This document shows positions 23,424 to 33,558 of a stretch of 64,000 nucleotides of DNA, piece after piece. The notes beneath the pieces are model-generated. The model was not told the origin of the DNA. It was given only the letters and a program-made list of their open reading frames with translations, and made no database searches. Position 1 is the first letter of the stretch, and every line of letters begins with the position of its first letter. Made by a program: the position numbers and the translations under genes. The DNA is from Pachyseris speciosa (taxonomy: Eukaryota > Cnidaria > Anthozoa > Scleractinia > Pachyseridae): positions 95,001 through 159,000 of the forward strand of contig JAEMWC010001207.1 in NCBI GenBank assembly GCA_016490735.1, read 5' to 3'.

Positions 23424-23532
23424 GAATTTGTAGCGCGCGTAGTAATTCGTGCTACATCACTCTGAAACTCGCTACGCAACAATGTTGCACGTTTTGTAGC
23501 TCGATTTTGTGGCACGTATTACCGCACCTTAA
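23424..23532 (-). repeat. Right terminal inverted repeat of the Harbinger element
   Basis: It is the reverse complement of 18852-18960 with only a few substitutions (for example TTGCGTAGCGAG against TTGCGCAGCGAG). Confidence 0.9.
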
Positions 23533-24263
23533 GGATTTCTGTTCACGGTGTAGGTGAGAAATTTTAAGCTTTCACTTAAGACTTGAGTTTTACGTTCATT
23601 TCATTTCAGGGGACTTTATAGATTTAACGTCTTTAGTTTCATGAGCTTTTGGGATAAGTCACTGAGTAAATGTGTGACTTAATAAGGATGGATTGATTTT
23701 AGGATTGTATTTTATTTTATATTTCAGCTTAAGCTTATAATTTGTCTTTTTGCCCTCATGAAGGCTATGCTAACGTTGAGTTTGGTAGCACATTTTATTT
23801 AGGCTTAATCATAAATTTGTTTCCTTGAAAGAATTAAAATCTTAATCTTAAAGATTCACAAAACTTCGCAGTCTCTTTTAACCAGTCAGTATAAAATGCA
23901 GACTGCAGACTGCAGACTGGGTATAAAAATTAATGCAGACTGACACGAAAACTGTCGCTTTGTGAAATACAGGGGTTTCAATAAGTTTTCTTACAAGCGG
24001 CTGCTGGAGGTAGAACAGATGGCTGTGATAACAAAGGGGGCTGTAGAAATCTTAGAAATACAAACTGAATAGACAGTGGTAAGAGGCATGATAGGCGGCG
24101 GTAAACCGCTGGTAACCGGCTTTTATTGAAACCCTACAAATATGTGAGATATTTTCAATTTTTGACTCATGCTTGTGTCTTGTAATTGCCTTTCCGCAAA
24201 CACTTCCCAAGAAACTGACAGTATTCTTGCAGCAAATTGCTAGAGAAATGTTTCATCCTTTAG
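23533..24263. other. Spacer without a gene
   Basis: AT-rich DNA. A GCAGACT repeat of three copies lies near 23896-23918. Nothing else is recognised. Confidence 0.6.
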
Positions 24264-24447
24264 AACTGGAGTGACGACAAAGTGAAAGCCATTGTGAGGC
24301 AAATTTGTGGCCTCAACACAAGAACAGGCATATCTAACTACACCATTGTAGTTAGAACAAAGGCCAGCCTGCAGTCTCTGGAGGAATGTACCCCAGGAGG
24401 GAAAGGCCATGTCATGTTTGTAGCCTGGAGTGGAATTTCTGCTAAGG
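24264..24447 (+). CDS. Orphan exon, possibly a continuation of the ParB-like gene
   Basis: An open segment of 61 codons lies between an acceptor (TCCTTTAG) and a donor (AAGG|GTAAAA). It reads NWSDDKVKAIVRQI ... GGKGHVMFVAWSG and looks like real coding sequence. It begins Asn-Trp-Ser while exon 9 of the ParB-like gene ends Ala-Trp-Asn at its stop, so the two may once have been contiguous. The domain is not recognised. Which exon follows is unclear: the acceptor at 24842 is in phase but meets a stop after about 20 codons. Confidence 0.45.
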
Positions 24448-24841
24448 GTAAAAAACACATTGGAATAGTATCTGACTGTCAGCCTAATTTTGTTATACTC
24501 TAGACGAATAACTCCTTTTTAAATTTTATTTTAATTTACAGCCACATCGTCAAAATGTAATGGCAGCTGTGCCCCCCTACAATAAACTATTTGCCGCTTA
24601 CTTCACACTTATGCTTCACTGTGAGTTCTCTAGCAGGCTAACTACAATAGATTTGCTGGCAGTAACTGCATACTACTCCAGTTATGCTGCCCACTGCAAG
24701 ATAGCATTTTGACAGGACTGAATTTAACAGTTAAATGAATGTTTAAAAGTTATCACTAAAGAAGCAGCTAGTAGCTCCAGATATAACAATATTACTGTAC
24801 TACATGTACCTTTTTGATGTCTAATGCCTTTTTGTCAACAG

Positions 24842-25014
24842 CTGGCTCAGGATTGACAGATGTAGTGGAAAAGGCATCTGTAATTTTTGTTGGAACCCTT
24901 TGAGAAGTGCTACAAATTGGTTTGTTGCAAAAGATGAGATTATGAGGCACCTTATAAAGCTTTTTGTGCCACCAAGAGGGATTTTGTTAGAGTTAGGAAA
25001 CTTGCAGATTCAAG
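24842..25014 (+). pseudogene. Exon-like segment, possibly decayed methyltransferase part
   Basis: An acceptor (TTGTCAACAG) and donor (CAAG|GTATAT) bound 173 bp. Joined in phase to the preceding orphan exon it starts AGSGLTDVVEKASVIFVGTL, then hits TGA. A one-base shift would continue with EKCYKLVCCKR. Gly-x-Gly followed by a strand and a charged residue is loosely like motif I of adenine or cytosine-N4 methyltransferases. A different frame is open across the whole segment (NPLRSATNWFVAKDEI). The call is weak. Confidence 0.25.
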
Positions 25015-25413
25015 GTATATGTGTGTATCTTGTATTGTTTTACATACATTTAATTTTTTTTTATTTGATCTCCTACATTGTCATTTTGACATTTTCTTCA
25101 TAGCGTGCGATAATGACATGTTTATGGATGATGCTAATTCTGTCAAAAGTTATTTACGTCAATGAAAGAAGTCTTGACCTAATCCAAAAATGCCTCTGTG
25201 ATTTTTATAAATACGATATGTCAAAACAGGTATAGAAAAACTGCAAGCACTTTTTTTTTCTGTAAATAACTCAGTACTTTATTTCTTAAACAACTTATAA
25301 CAAAGATAAATATAACCAGCTGTAATACACTGTTAGTAGTTTAAAATAATGTCATCAAAGTAAGTAAAGTCTTAGACAACAAACATGCTAACTTTTTCTA
25401 CAAAATTTTTCAG

Positions 25414-25574
25414 TTTCTTCCTGCCTTAGGCCATCTCTTGAATGCAAAGTGAATTTACTGAGTATTGATGATCAACAAAAGCCTGTCAGTGCATTCAAGA
25501 AGGAAGTCAAAGCCCTTGTACACAAACACGAAGTGCAATCAGACAGCAATGAAGAGGGAACAGGAGAAGACTGA
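25414..25574 (+). CDS. Terminal exon-like segment of unknown gene
   Basis: After an acceptor (AATTTTTCAG) a phase-1 frame reads SCLRPSLECKVNLLSIDDQ and ends in an acidic tail (SDSNEEGTGED) at TGA 25574. Codon use and the charged tail look like a real C-terminus. An upstream segment (about 25104-25230, reading YVNERSLDLIQKCL) is also coding-like but its phase does not match. No domain is recognised. Confidence 0.35.
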
Positions 25575-25590
25575 GCTGGAAATATCACAT

Positions 25591-25895
25591 TTTAGTATAA
25601 ACCTACTAGCGTTCTATGCTGTTCTCTGATTAGTTGTAAACGCTACTCGCTATCTATTCTGTGATAGATAGTGAGCAGTGATTGTCAACAAAATGGTGGC
25701 CGCATATTTGCATTTTTGATATGTCTGAGAGGAGGTTCTTGATAATTTACTTGTTTAGTTTTAAACAACTAGCAGATTTATACTAAAACAATAAGATTAA
25801 TCACTCTAGATTTCTATCTGTGATAGCTGGTTCAGGCTGCACCCTCATCAGCTATCACACGATAGAAATCTCGAGCTCATAATTTAATTTTTCAA
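25591..25895 (+). mobile_element. MITE copy, same family as 57823-58127
   Basis: TTTAGTATAAACCTACTAG at the left is inverted as CTAGCAGATTTATACTAAAA near 25785. A second inverted pair follows (TTTCTATCTGTGATAGCTG and its partner near 25850). The same order of blocks recurs at 57823-58127 in direct orientation with scattered differences. Non-coding. Confidence 0.8.
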
Positions 25896-25999
25896 TATTA
25901 CTAAATGATTGTTATTGTTTTCTGTTATAGTATTTAGTACATTAATAAATTTATAGTCATTACATGATAGTATAGCTAATTATTTTTATAATATTGTTA

Positions 26000-26995
26000 C
26001 TTCGAGATTCCATGGACCCTTGCTGTAAAGAATATTTATATTAGCCTGACTCATTGTTGCAGGGTACTTGGCAATTTCCATGGACCCTTGTGGTAAAAAA
26101 TTTTTAAATTAGTCTTACTGTTACAAAGTACATGGAAATTTCCATGGATCCTTGTGGTAAAGAATTTTTGAATAATAGTCTCACTGTTACAGGGTACATG
26201 GAAATTTCTATGGACCCAGGTGGTAAAGAATTTTTGAATTATAGCCTCACTGTTATCCATGAACCCTTGTGGTAAAGGATTTTTGAATTATAGTCTCACT
26301 GTTACAGGTGCATGGACATTTCAATGGACTCAGGTGGTGAAGAATTTCTGACTTAGTCTCACTGTTACAGGAATTTCCATGGACCCTTGTGGTTAAGAAT
26401 TTTTGAATTAGTCTCACTATTATAGGGTACATGGAAATTTCTATGGATCCTGGTGGTGAAGAATTTTTGAATTTTAGTCTTCCTCTGTTACAGGGTAGGG
26501 GTAGGTTACTTAGAAATTTTCATGGACCCTTGTGGTAAAGAATTTTTGAATTATAGTGTCACTGTTACAGGGTACATGGAAATTTCTATGGACCCAGGTG
26601 GTAAAGAATTTTTGAATTATAGCCTCACTGTTACGGGGTACATAGAAATTTCCATGGAACCTTGTCGTAAAGAATTTTTGAATTATAGTGTCACTGTTAC
26701 AGGGTACATGGAAATTTCTATGGACCCAGGTGGTAAAGAATTTTTGAATTATAGCCTGACTGTTATGGGGTACATGGAAATTTCCATGGAACCTTGTGGT
26801 AAAGAATTTTTGAATTATAGCCTCACTGTTATGGGGTACATGGAAAATTCCATGGAACCTTGTGGTAAAGAATTTTTGAATTATAGTCTCACTGTTGCAC
26901 TGTACATGGAAATTTCCATGTACCCTTCTGGTAAAGAATTTTTAAATTAACCATACTGTTACAGGGTACATGGAAATTTCCATGGAACCTTTTTG
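26000..26995 (+). repeat. Minisatellite, about 14-15 copies of a 66-bp unit
   Basis: The unit is about 66 bp, with some shorter copies: TACATGGAAATTTCCATGG, then ACCCTTGTGGTAAAGAAT and TTTTTGAATTATAGTCTCAC. Because 66 divides by three, a repetitive 142-codon frame appears at 26522-26950; it is an artefact. The palindrome CATGGAAATTTCCATG is shared with the 75-bp array at 11115-13385, although the rest of the unit differs. Confidence 0.95.
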
Positions 26996-27439
26996 ACCCT
27001 ATCTATAAAGCATGTGTGATTTTCTCCACAATTTTTAGTCGAAACAATGTTTTGGTCTTTTTTAAGGATATCGTACTAATTTTGAACTACATGTACACTT
27101 CCGTCTACATAAGTTTGCGATATTAAAGAGATATTTGCCACACACCACTGGAAAAATAAACGCTCTTATGTGCTTAACGTTACTGTAAATGGACAAGTGG
27201 TCAGAATATACAAAGACAGATTTGAAACAAACCAAGTTGGATTTAAGCCCTGTTGGTCAATTTAGTCAATCTCACAGCTGATAAGGTCTAAGGTCTTATG
27301 CCTATAGACAATTTGTAAGTTAAAGCTACGAGTTTTTGCTTTCTTTTTGGAAAGTATGAAGGTAAAAAGTTATATTCTTTCCAAATTTCTTACTTCAGAA
27401 AATGTGAAGTTAAAAAATTACGTGTTTAGTTTCTGTCAG

Positions 27440-27676
27440 GTGGAGTCTGACGGCAGGAGTGGAATCTTGCCCATTGCAGCCTATGACTGGATCGTGAGAC
27501 ACTTCAGTCGAGCTGGTGACTTTGTCATAGACCTCTTTACTCCAAATGCTGTTGCAGTAATGGCAAGCATGCAAAATTGCAGACATGCAATATATTTCGG
27601 TAAAGAGGAGGACCAAGAAACTGTACGTTGTCTGTTAGCCTCCCAAGTACAACCGCGTAAATCTGGGAACGTTTAG
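27440..27676 (+). CDS. Terminal exon with methyltransferase-like motif I region
   Basis: An acceptor (GTTTCTGTCAG) opens a phase-0 frame of 78 codons ending at TAG 27676. It reads PIAAYDWIVRHFSRAGDFVIDLFTPNAVAVMASMQ then RHAIYFGKEED. The layout, a helix, then GD-x-V-x-D-x-F and a strand ending in an acidic pair, resembles the motif X-I region near the C-terminus of beta-class DNA methyltransferases, where the usual DPFxGSGTT is replaced by DLFTPNAVA. Loss of the glycines would argue against ordinary S-adenosylmethionine binding. It may be the last exon of the ParB-like gene or of a duplicate; the intervening exons are not resolved. Confidence 0.4.
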   Translation: MESDGRSGILPIAAYDWIVRHFSRAGDFVIDLFTPNAVAVMASMQNCRHAIYFGKEEDQETVRCLLASQVQPRKSGNV

Positions 27677-27836
27677 GGGAATCAAGTGCATATAGCCTAA
27701 TTATAACCAACCATTACCTTGACCACGTTTTAAGTAGGAAATATCGATGTAATCTCCTATTTAAGATAGAGAAACTTTCTAAGTCTTGTTATTTGTACCT
27801 CCATACTCTGTCAAATCTCAAAATATGAAACTTCTT

Positions 27837-28099
27837 CAAGGGCGGATCGAGGGGACGTGGATTGGGAGGCTAGCCACCCCCCTTTTTGGCCGACTAGGTT
27901 AGTAAGGTATTTCTATTAGCTTCTATTTCGTCTATTTTGTGGCGTTTCAAGAGTTTGCAGTGTTACAGTCTGCAATTCATCCTTCCTAAATCGCCATGCT
28001 TTAGGACAAACGTAGGGCAACTTAAAATAAATTAACGCATAGTTTGGTGGCCGATTGGTATCAGCCGCCTCCATAAAAAAAATCCTGGATCCGCCCCCG
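27837..28099. mobile_element. MITE with GGGCGGATC ends
   Basis: It starts CAAGGGCGGATC and ends GATCCGCCCCCG. CTTCTT occurs directly outside both ends (27831-27836 and 28100-28105). The terminal GGGGCGGATC style is common in hAT-type MITEs, and the imperfect flank would fit an 8-bp duplication that has decayed. 263 bp, non-coding. Confidence 0.7.
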
Positions 28100-28334
28100 C
28101 TTCTTGAATGGCAAGAAGTAATGGTTGGTTTTCCTTGAAGATCTTTTCACAAATATCATGTCGTTCTATTGAAAAGTGTGAGACATCTTTGATAATTTGA
28201 TTTTTTTCCAACTCTTCAGTTTTATGTTAAACGTTAAGGCTTCAAACTTTGTACCTATCTTTTAACGAGGTTCATTTTTGAAAGACCTTGGTAGATTCAA
28301 GTAACGCAAGGGTCCACGTGCCCCTGAACTTGTT

Positions 28335-28905
28335 AATGCCACATTTTTAGCGATAGTTTTTACCTCTGTTCACTCACTAAAAGCAAGGGTCCGAATTTCG
28401 GACCCTTGGACTTGTGAATGTCTCATTTTTACCGATAGTTTTTACTTCCGTTCACTCACTAAAAGCAAGGGTCCGAATTTCGGACCCCTGGACTTGTGAA
28501 TGTCTCATTTTTACCGATAGTTTTTACTTCTGTTCACTCACTAAAAGCAAGGGTCCGAATTTCGGACCCCTGGACTTGTGAATGTCTCATTTTTACCGAT
28601 AGTTTTTACCTCTGTTCACTCACTAAAAGCAAGGGTCCGAATTTCGGACCCCTGGACTTGTGAATGACTCATTTTTACCGATAGATTTTACCTCTGTTCA
28701 CTCACTAAAAGCAAGGGTCCGAATTTCGGACCCCTGGACTTGTGAATGTCTCATTTTTACCGATAGTTTTTACTTCTTTTCACTCACTAAAAGCAAGGGT
28801 CCGAATTTCGGACCCCTGGACTTGTGAATGACTCATTTTTACCGATAGATTTTACTTCTGTTCACTCACTAAAAGCAAGGGTCCGAATTTCGGTAGTTTT
28901 TACCT
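28335..28905 (+). repeat. Tandem array, about 7 copies of an 82-bp unit with hairpins
   Basis: Units begin near 28381, 28463 and 28545 and continue at 82-bp steps. Each carries TCACTCACTAAAAGCAAGG and the near-perfect hairpin GGTCCGAATTTCGGACC. Copies differ by only one to three bases, so the array is young or homogenised. The last copy is cut short after TTCGG. No ORF. Confidence 0.95.
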
Positions 28906-30094
28906 CTGTTCATTCATTAAATTAAGAATTAGTTTAAGAACTGTAGCATTTTGGAAAACAAAAAACCCATTTCCTTTTTTTAAGGGCAATATTATTTTAT
29001 CATTAGTATTTTAGGTCACTCAGCTTGTTAATTTTTGAGGACAATAAAAATCACTCCGCCAAAAACTAGATTATTTGGTGTCTGTATTTTTCAGTCCGCT
29101 GAAATCGACAAAATCTAAACTTTAAAAATATAATTCCGCAAAAAAAGGGTAAAAATGGCATTTTATGCGGAAAAATTAAGAATTGGAAAAACTGAAAATA
29201 GTTTGGAAAGCGTTACAGTTTCCTTTTCAAATGTTTCAAGATATCACGTTAAAAAATTTGGGGTCACGGGGCAAATTTTCAAATTATCAGTGCTACAAGT
29301 TGAAATGTAGCTCTGAATAAACCTTAAGTATTGTTACCATGGTTGTTTTTATCAACGACTAACTGTGTGTATAGTTTAATCTTGTGAAACTGCTGCTTAT
29401 GGCGGGGTTTGAAAAATCTGAAAGCTGGTACCAGCTAAGCTGCTAGCTCTCTGTGATACGATTATACGCTTAAGTCAATCTTTAATTATTAATGCGGAGC
29501 AAAAACGTACAACGCATAAATTAATAGCAGTGAATGCTATGTTCGACAGTTGAATTTGACATGGTTTAGGGCCCGTATGTTTAGCGATGAAGAGAAGAAT
29601 AATGAAAAATACCATGGTTTTAAACGGATCTGTCTTCGTGGGAATAATTCTGTGTGAGTAGAAAGCTTTGAGTGTCAGTTTTAAGTCTCAGAGTTAGCAA
29701 TATGCGGTCAATTTTTTTAACAAATTAAAAGGAAGTTGCAACGAGAAAGGCGCAGAAACTTATTAAAAAGAAAACAACTGAGAGCATATTTAAGACAGAT
29801 GTAGCGGTCTTAAACTACAACTATTACTCACAAGACCTGGTTTTGTTCGTCGGCATTCTTCTTGGTCAACTAAGGAAATTACCGGTGCTTTTCTTTATAA
29901 GTGACCAAAGAAAAGCAGATCAGAAACAAAAGCAAAGAAAGAGTTCCGTCATGTTTACATCTGCAGAGACTAGGCTATAAAAGATGCGCTACGTAAGTAA
30001 AAGCTTTATGTTAGTCTTAAATGTCGCCCTTAAATATACTCCCGTCGGACCTTTTTAGCATCCTGTACAGTGTCTTCACTAAAAGGATTATTAA

Positions 30095-30167
<73 letters not shown>

Positions 30168-33060
30168 TGTATGTATGTCTGTATGTATGTATGTATGTAT
30201 GCTATATCGATCTTCTCAACTGGTTTTCATACACGACCCGATAAAAACGACGATAATATCTTCTTTGCGGTCGCTGTGTAGTGTGTTCGAGGCGAAAAGG
30301 TTTCATGATCTTCGCCTACATAATCAACACCAGGTGATATATCTGGTTAAAAATTAAAAAAAAAACACTATTTTGTTGGTGTAATGCATCGGTTAGAACA
30401 CGTCGCAAAAATAAAACAGCGTAAATAAACGTCTGGATATAGAATGACTGATATGGTTCTTTTCGTGTTTTGTCTGGCCAAAAAGGGTTTGTTTTAACTT
30501 ATAAAAGTTGTAATCTTGAACTACGTTACAAAACTCTACCAAGGGAGACCACAGAGCTAAACACCTTCTACACATCTGCCATGATATTTGATCATTTGTG
30601 ACAGCCCTGAACACAATAATTCTGAAACTCTGCATAATAACTTTAGGTGTCATCTGGAGAGAAAATTTATGTGAATATTGATTTCTTCATTTGGTTTATT
30701 TCTTGTACTGGCTTTTATGGCCACCTTGTTGATGCCCGGAACACAGAGACAAGGCGGACCTACACTTTAGCCTTGCAATTTTAGGAACGCCTATTTTCAC
30801 CTTAAAACGTTGTTCAGAGGAGTATCGCATACCTATTTTTGAGTTTGTTCAAAACAATTAGTTATTAAAACTGACACTAGCCCTAGGTGGCACAAGCCAA
30901 TTCCCACATGACATCAAATTCATTTAAGTTACCACTTCACCTAACCAAAATAAAAATGAGAAAGCGGCTCCAGGAATCGATCCTCGGCAGTGAAAGCGGC
31001 AAACAGCATCGAAAACTTTCATGACGGAGTGGATCATGCCACACGTGTGGAAACTTCTCAAAACAAAGACATACCAAGAACCAGCTGTTTTCGTCCTCAT
31101 TGCTTATCGAGTCGCGCCCAATTACTAAAACATGTGGTTCATGTTGTGCTGTTTTAAATTCTTAATTCTGTTTCTAGAAATATTAGTTATGTTCTGTGCT
31201 GCATCACCGTTGCTCTTGCAGCTCAATTAGCCTGGCTTATTTGTATTTTCCTTTTGCTTGTTTGTTGTGTGATTCATGTGTACATCAGAGAGTCTAGCGC
31301 ATTTCGGGACCTATCGTTTATTGCCTCGCAGGGGTGGGGGTGTGGTGTGTGTGTGTTTTCTACAAAATCAAGGTTAAATTGTACCCCCCTAAAAACCATC
31401 TTCAACCAAACATATACCCACTCTACATGTTAAAAACGGGACAGGCCCACACAGACTCCCTGCTGTGGATCTATTTTAGGGATGTGTTAGCCTGCGAGCA
31501 GGCTCTCGAGTTGGGGTTTCGCGCCTGTTATGCGTTAGGCATGTTAGCTTTCATATCGCCCGAGGAGTTACACCCGACAGGGGTGGGGGTAGGAATGCAC
31601 AGAATGTGTAGTCTGTGTACTGAGACGTTTCACTCGGTTTGTCGTAACAGATATGTTAGATCGAAAAATTGTTTCTCTAAGGAGACTGTCACGTTTATAT
31701 CATTTTGCACAATGAATTTCTATTCTTAAAACGCGATGGATACTCACTGCAAGAAATTAAAGCATTGGTTCTGCGTCCCTTTAATTTAGATGTTGGAGGG
31801 TTCTTCTCCTCTTCAGATTCTAAGGAATATTGTTCCTTCTATGGGTTTTCTTCATCATTTTCTTGGCGATAAGTATCTGTGAACACATCCTAAGTGGGGT
31901 TAAAATGTTGCCTGACAATGTGTTCTCTTCGGTTGCTGTTTTGTTATAACAGCATTTGTGAAGGACAGGTTGAGAAATTGTCAGTCCCCATCCACTGTCA
32001 ATGTAGAAAGTCACACGCTAAAAAAATATACCCCCAAATTTAATCTTGTTTTTTTAAAAACGTAAAAATGAGTCTCCTACTTTCAAATGATTTTTGAAAT
32101 TGTACCTCTCCTACTAAACCACTGCATCCCCTTCCCCCAGGGTCGTAATAAACGGTCAATACCTTATTTCGTTAAACTTGGTCAAGGAGGATCGATCGGT
32201 GCAGTGTAGTGTAGTAGTGTAGTCTTCTCAGGGCTACACTGATCTGTATAATCGTGCTTGACCAAGTCATGTCGGGGTTATTCCAGCGGAGACAGGCTTG
32301 AGCTTTATCTCAGTGTTCATAGCTATTAAGCAAAATTTATTGATTTGAACTGAGCACGTTTCTCGAAAATTTCGCTAAAGTTGCTTCGAATACAGCAAAT
32401 CGGTCAATTCACCAGAGTAATTTTTTTTGCAAGGTGGATTCCCAGAAGCTCTCAAACATTTCGGAAAGAGCCCACCATATTAATATAATCCAACATGGCT
32501 GCATTGATTTTGGGCTATTTTTAGTTAGCACTTGCGCAGAAACGCCAGAAGTGAGTTTTGTGGATAAAACACGAAGAACATACGACATTTGTAGACTCAG
32601 GCCTTCCACCGGAAGTCCGAGTAACATTATCCGTGACGCAGGAGATTACCAGCTTTTACATTTCTATCTGGCAGGATAAAAAAAGTGTACGTATACAATT
32701 ATTATGTTGCAAGGTCTACCTGTAATCCATGCATGCGTGAGTTGGGTATATTTCTGCTGCAAGGTTTGTCTTTTATGTAATTCAATAGATAAGTACGCGC
32801 CAATTTTTGATCACCTTAGAGACTGCAGCCATTTAAGCTCAGGTCCTTCGACTTCTATTCCCGTTTTTCGCGCGATGTCATCAAAATTCTGAACGGCTTA
32901 AAGTATTTGCAACACAAGGCTCCTCTTACGGAAACTTCTATCGCGATATGTTGCTTTGCTTTCAAAGTAAGATGTTTTAAAATTTGATGAAATCCTAGCG
33001 GCCCCAAAATACAACAATTCTTGAAATGTTACAAAACCTTTATTTTCATTTGACTTGCCA
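28906..33060. other. Long stretch without a gene
   Basis: Only short unsupported frames are seen. It contains a (TATATG)n/(TATG)n microsatellite at 30093-30200. A segment at 32431-32676 between TTTTGCAAG and CTGGCAG|GATAAA is open and ends RDAGDYQLLHFYLAG, which faintly recalls the D-x-G-x-Y corner of an immunoglobulin domain, but no cysteine pair supports it. Confidence 0.5.
30093..30200 (+). repeat. (GTATAT)n passing into (GTAT)n microsatellite
   Basis: About nine hexamers of TATATG are followed by a run of tetramers TATG with one interruption (TCTG). It gives Met-Tyr and Tyr-Val frames that are not genes. Confidence 0.95.
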
Positions 33061-33450
33061 ATTGCAAGTATGTTGATGATGATGATGATGATGATACTTT
33101 ATTTATGTGTCAATAGATCTAGCTCCTAATTGAGAAGGAGCTAATTGGGGACACAGTATATTAAGAATGAAAATTCAAAATATATACAATAAGAATTACC
33201 TAGAAATATACTAATTAGAACTACAATAATTTAAGCTATAATAAGACATAAAAATAAAAATAATAAATGTGTCAACTGTCACAGAGCATACACGAACAGT
33301 GTTCGTTAATTAAATTATTGAGATCTATTTGTCTAATTCTGTTTTTTAAAACTTGTAGGGTATCTGATCTTCTGACGTCCTTACCCAGTGTTAATAAGAG
33401 GGTCTTAACGGGATAGTGACTTTTACGGCTAAGAGATACTGTAATGGCTA
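33061..33450 (-). mobile_element. Possible 3' end of a non-LTR retroelement, minus strand
   Basis: On the minus strand a short open segment (about 33450 to 33275) ends LKNRIRQIDLNNLI and a stop. AT-rich sequence follows and finishes in a (TCA)n run, seen as (GAT)n on the plus strand at about 33072-33095. A coding end followed by a microsatellite tail fits a truncated LINE, but no reverse transcriptase is visible, so this is weak. Confidence 0.3.
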
Positions 33451-33558
33451 AAATCTTGGCCCTTTTTCGACTAACAATGGTTATTTTTTTTCCTCGGTTA
33501 CAGTTAACAGAAAAGTGAAAAATTTATCTCCTTTGTCTTAAAGAGTTAAATATTAATA

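Larger units (their letters stand above)
18852..23532. mobile_element. PIF/Harbinger DNA transposon, nearly complete, 4.7 kb
   Basis: Terminal inverted repeats of about 105 bp are nearly identical (starting AAGGTGCGGTAATACGTGCC, with only a few mismatches through GTAGCACGAATTACTAC). The left flank reads TAA and the right reads TTAA, so a 3-bp TAA-type target duplication is possible but not clean. The element encodes the two proteins typical of the superfamily in convergent orientation: a MADF/Myb-like protein (plus strand) and a DDE nuclease (minus strand). Both frames are intact across a single intron each. A MITE (20856-21278) is nested between them. Such intactness and TIR similarity suggest recent activity. 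Confidence 0.95.

Noticed and set aside
26522..26950. 142-codon frame with 22-residue repeats (GKEFLNYS)
   Set aside because: It is the 66-bp tandem array read in one open frame, not a repeat protein gene.
28335..28905. CRISPR-like array (regular hairpin repeats)
   Set aside because: There are no unique spacers: the whole 82-bp unit repeats, and the DNA is eukaryotic.
30021..30357. Met-Tyr and Tyr-Val repeat frames
   Set aside because: Products of the TATATG/TATG microsatellite.
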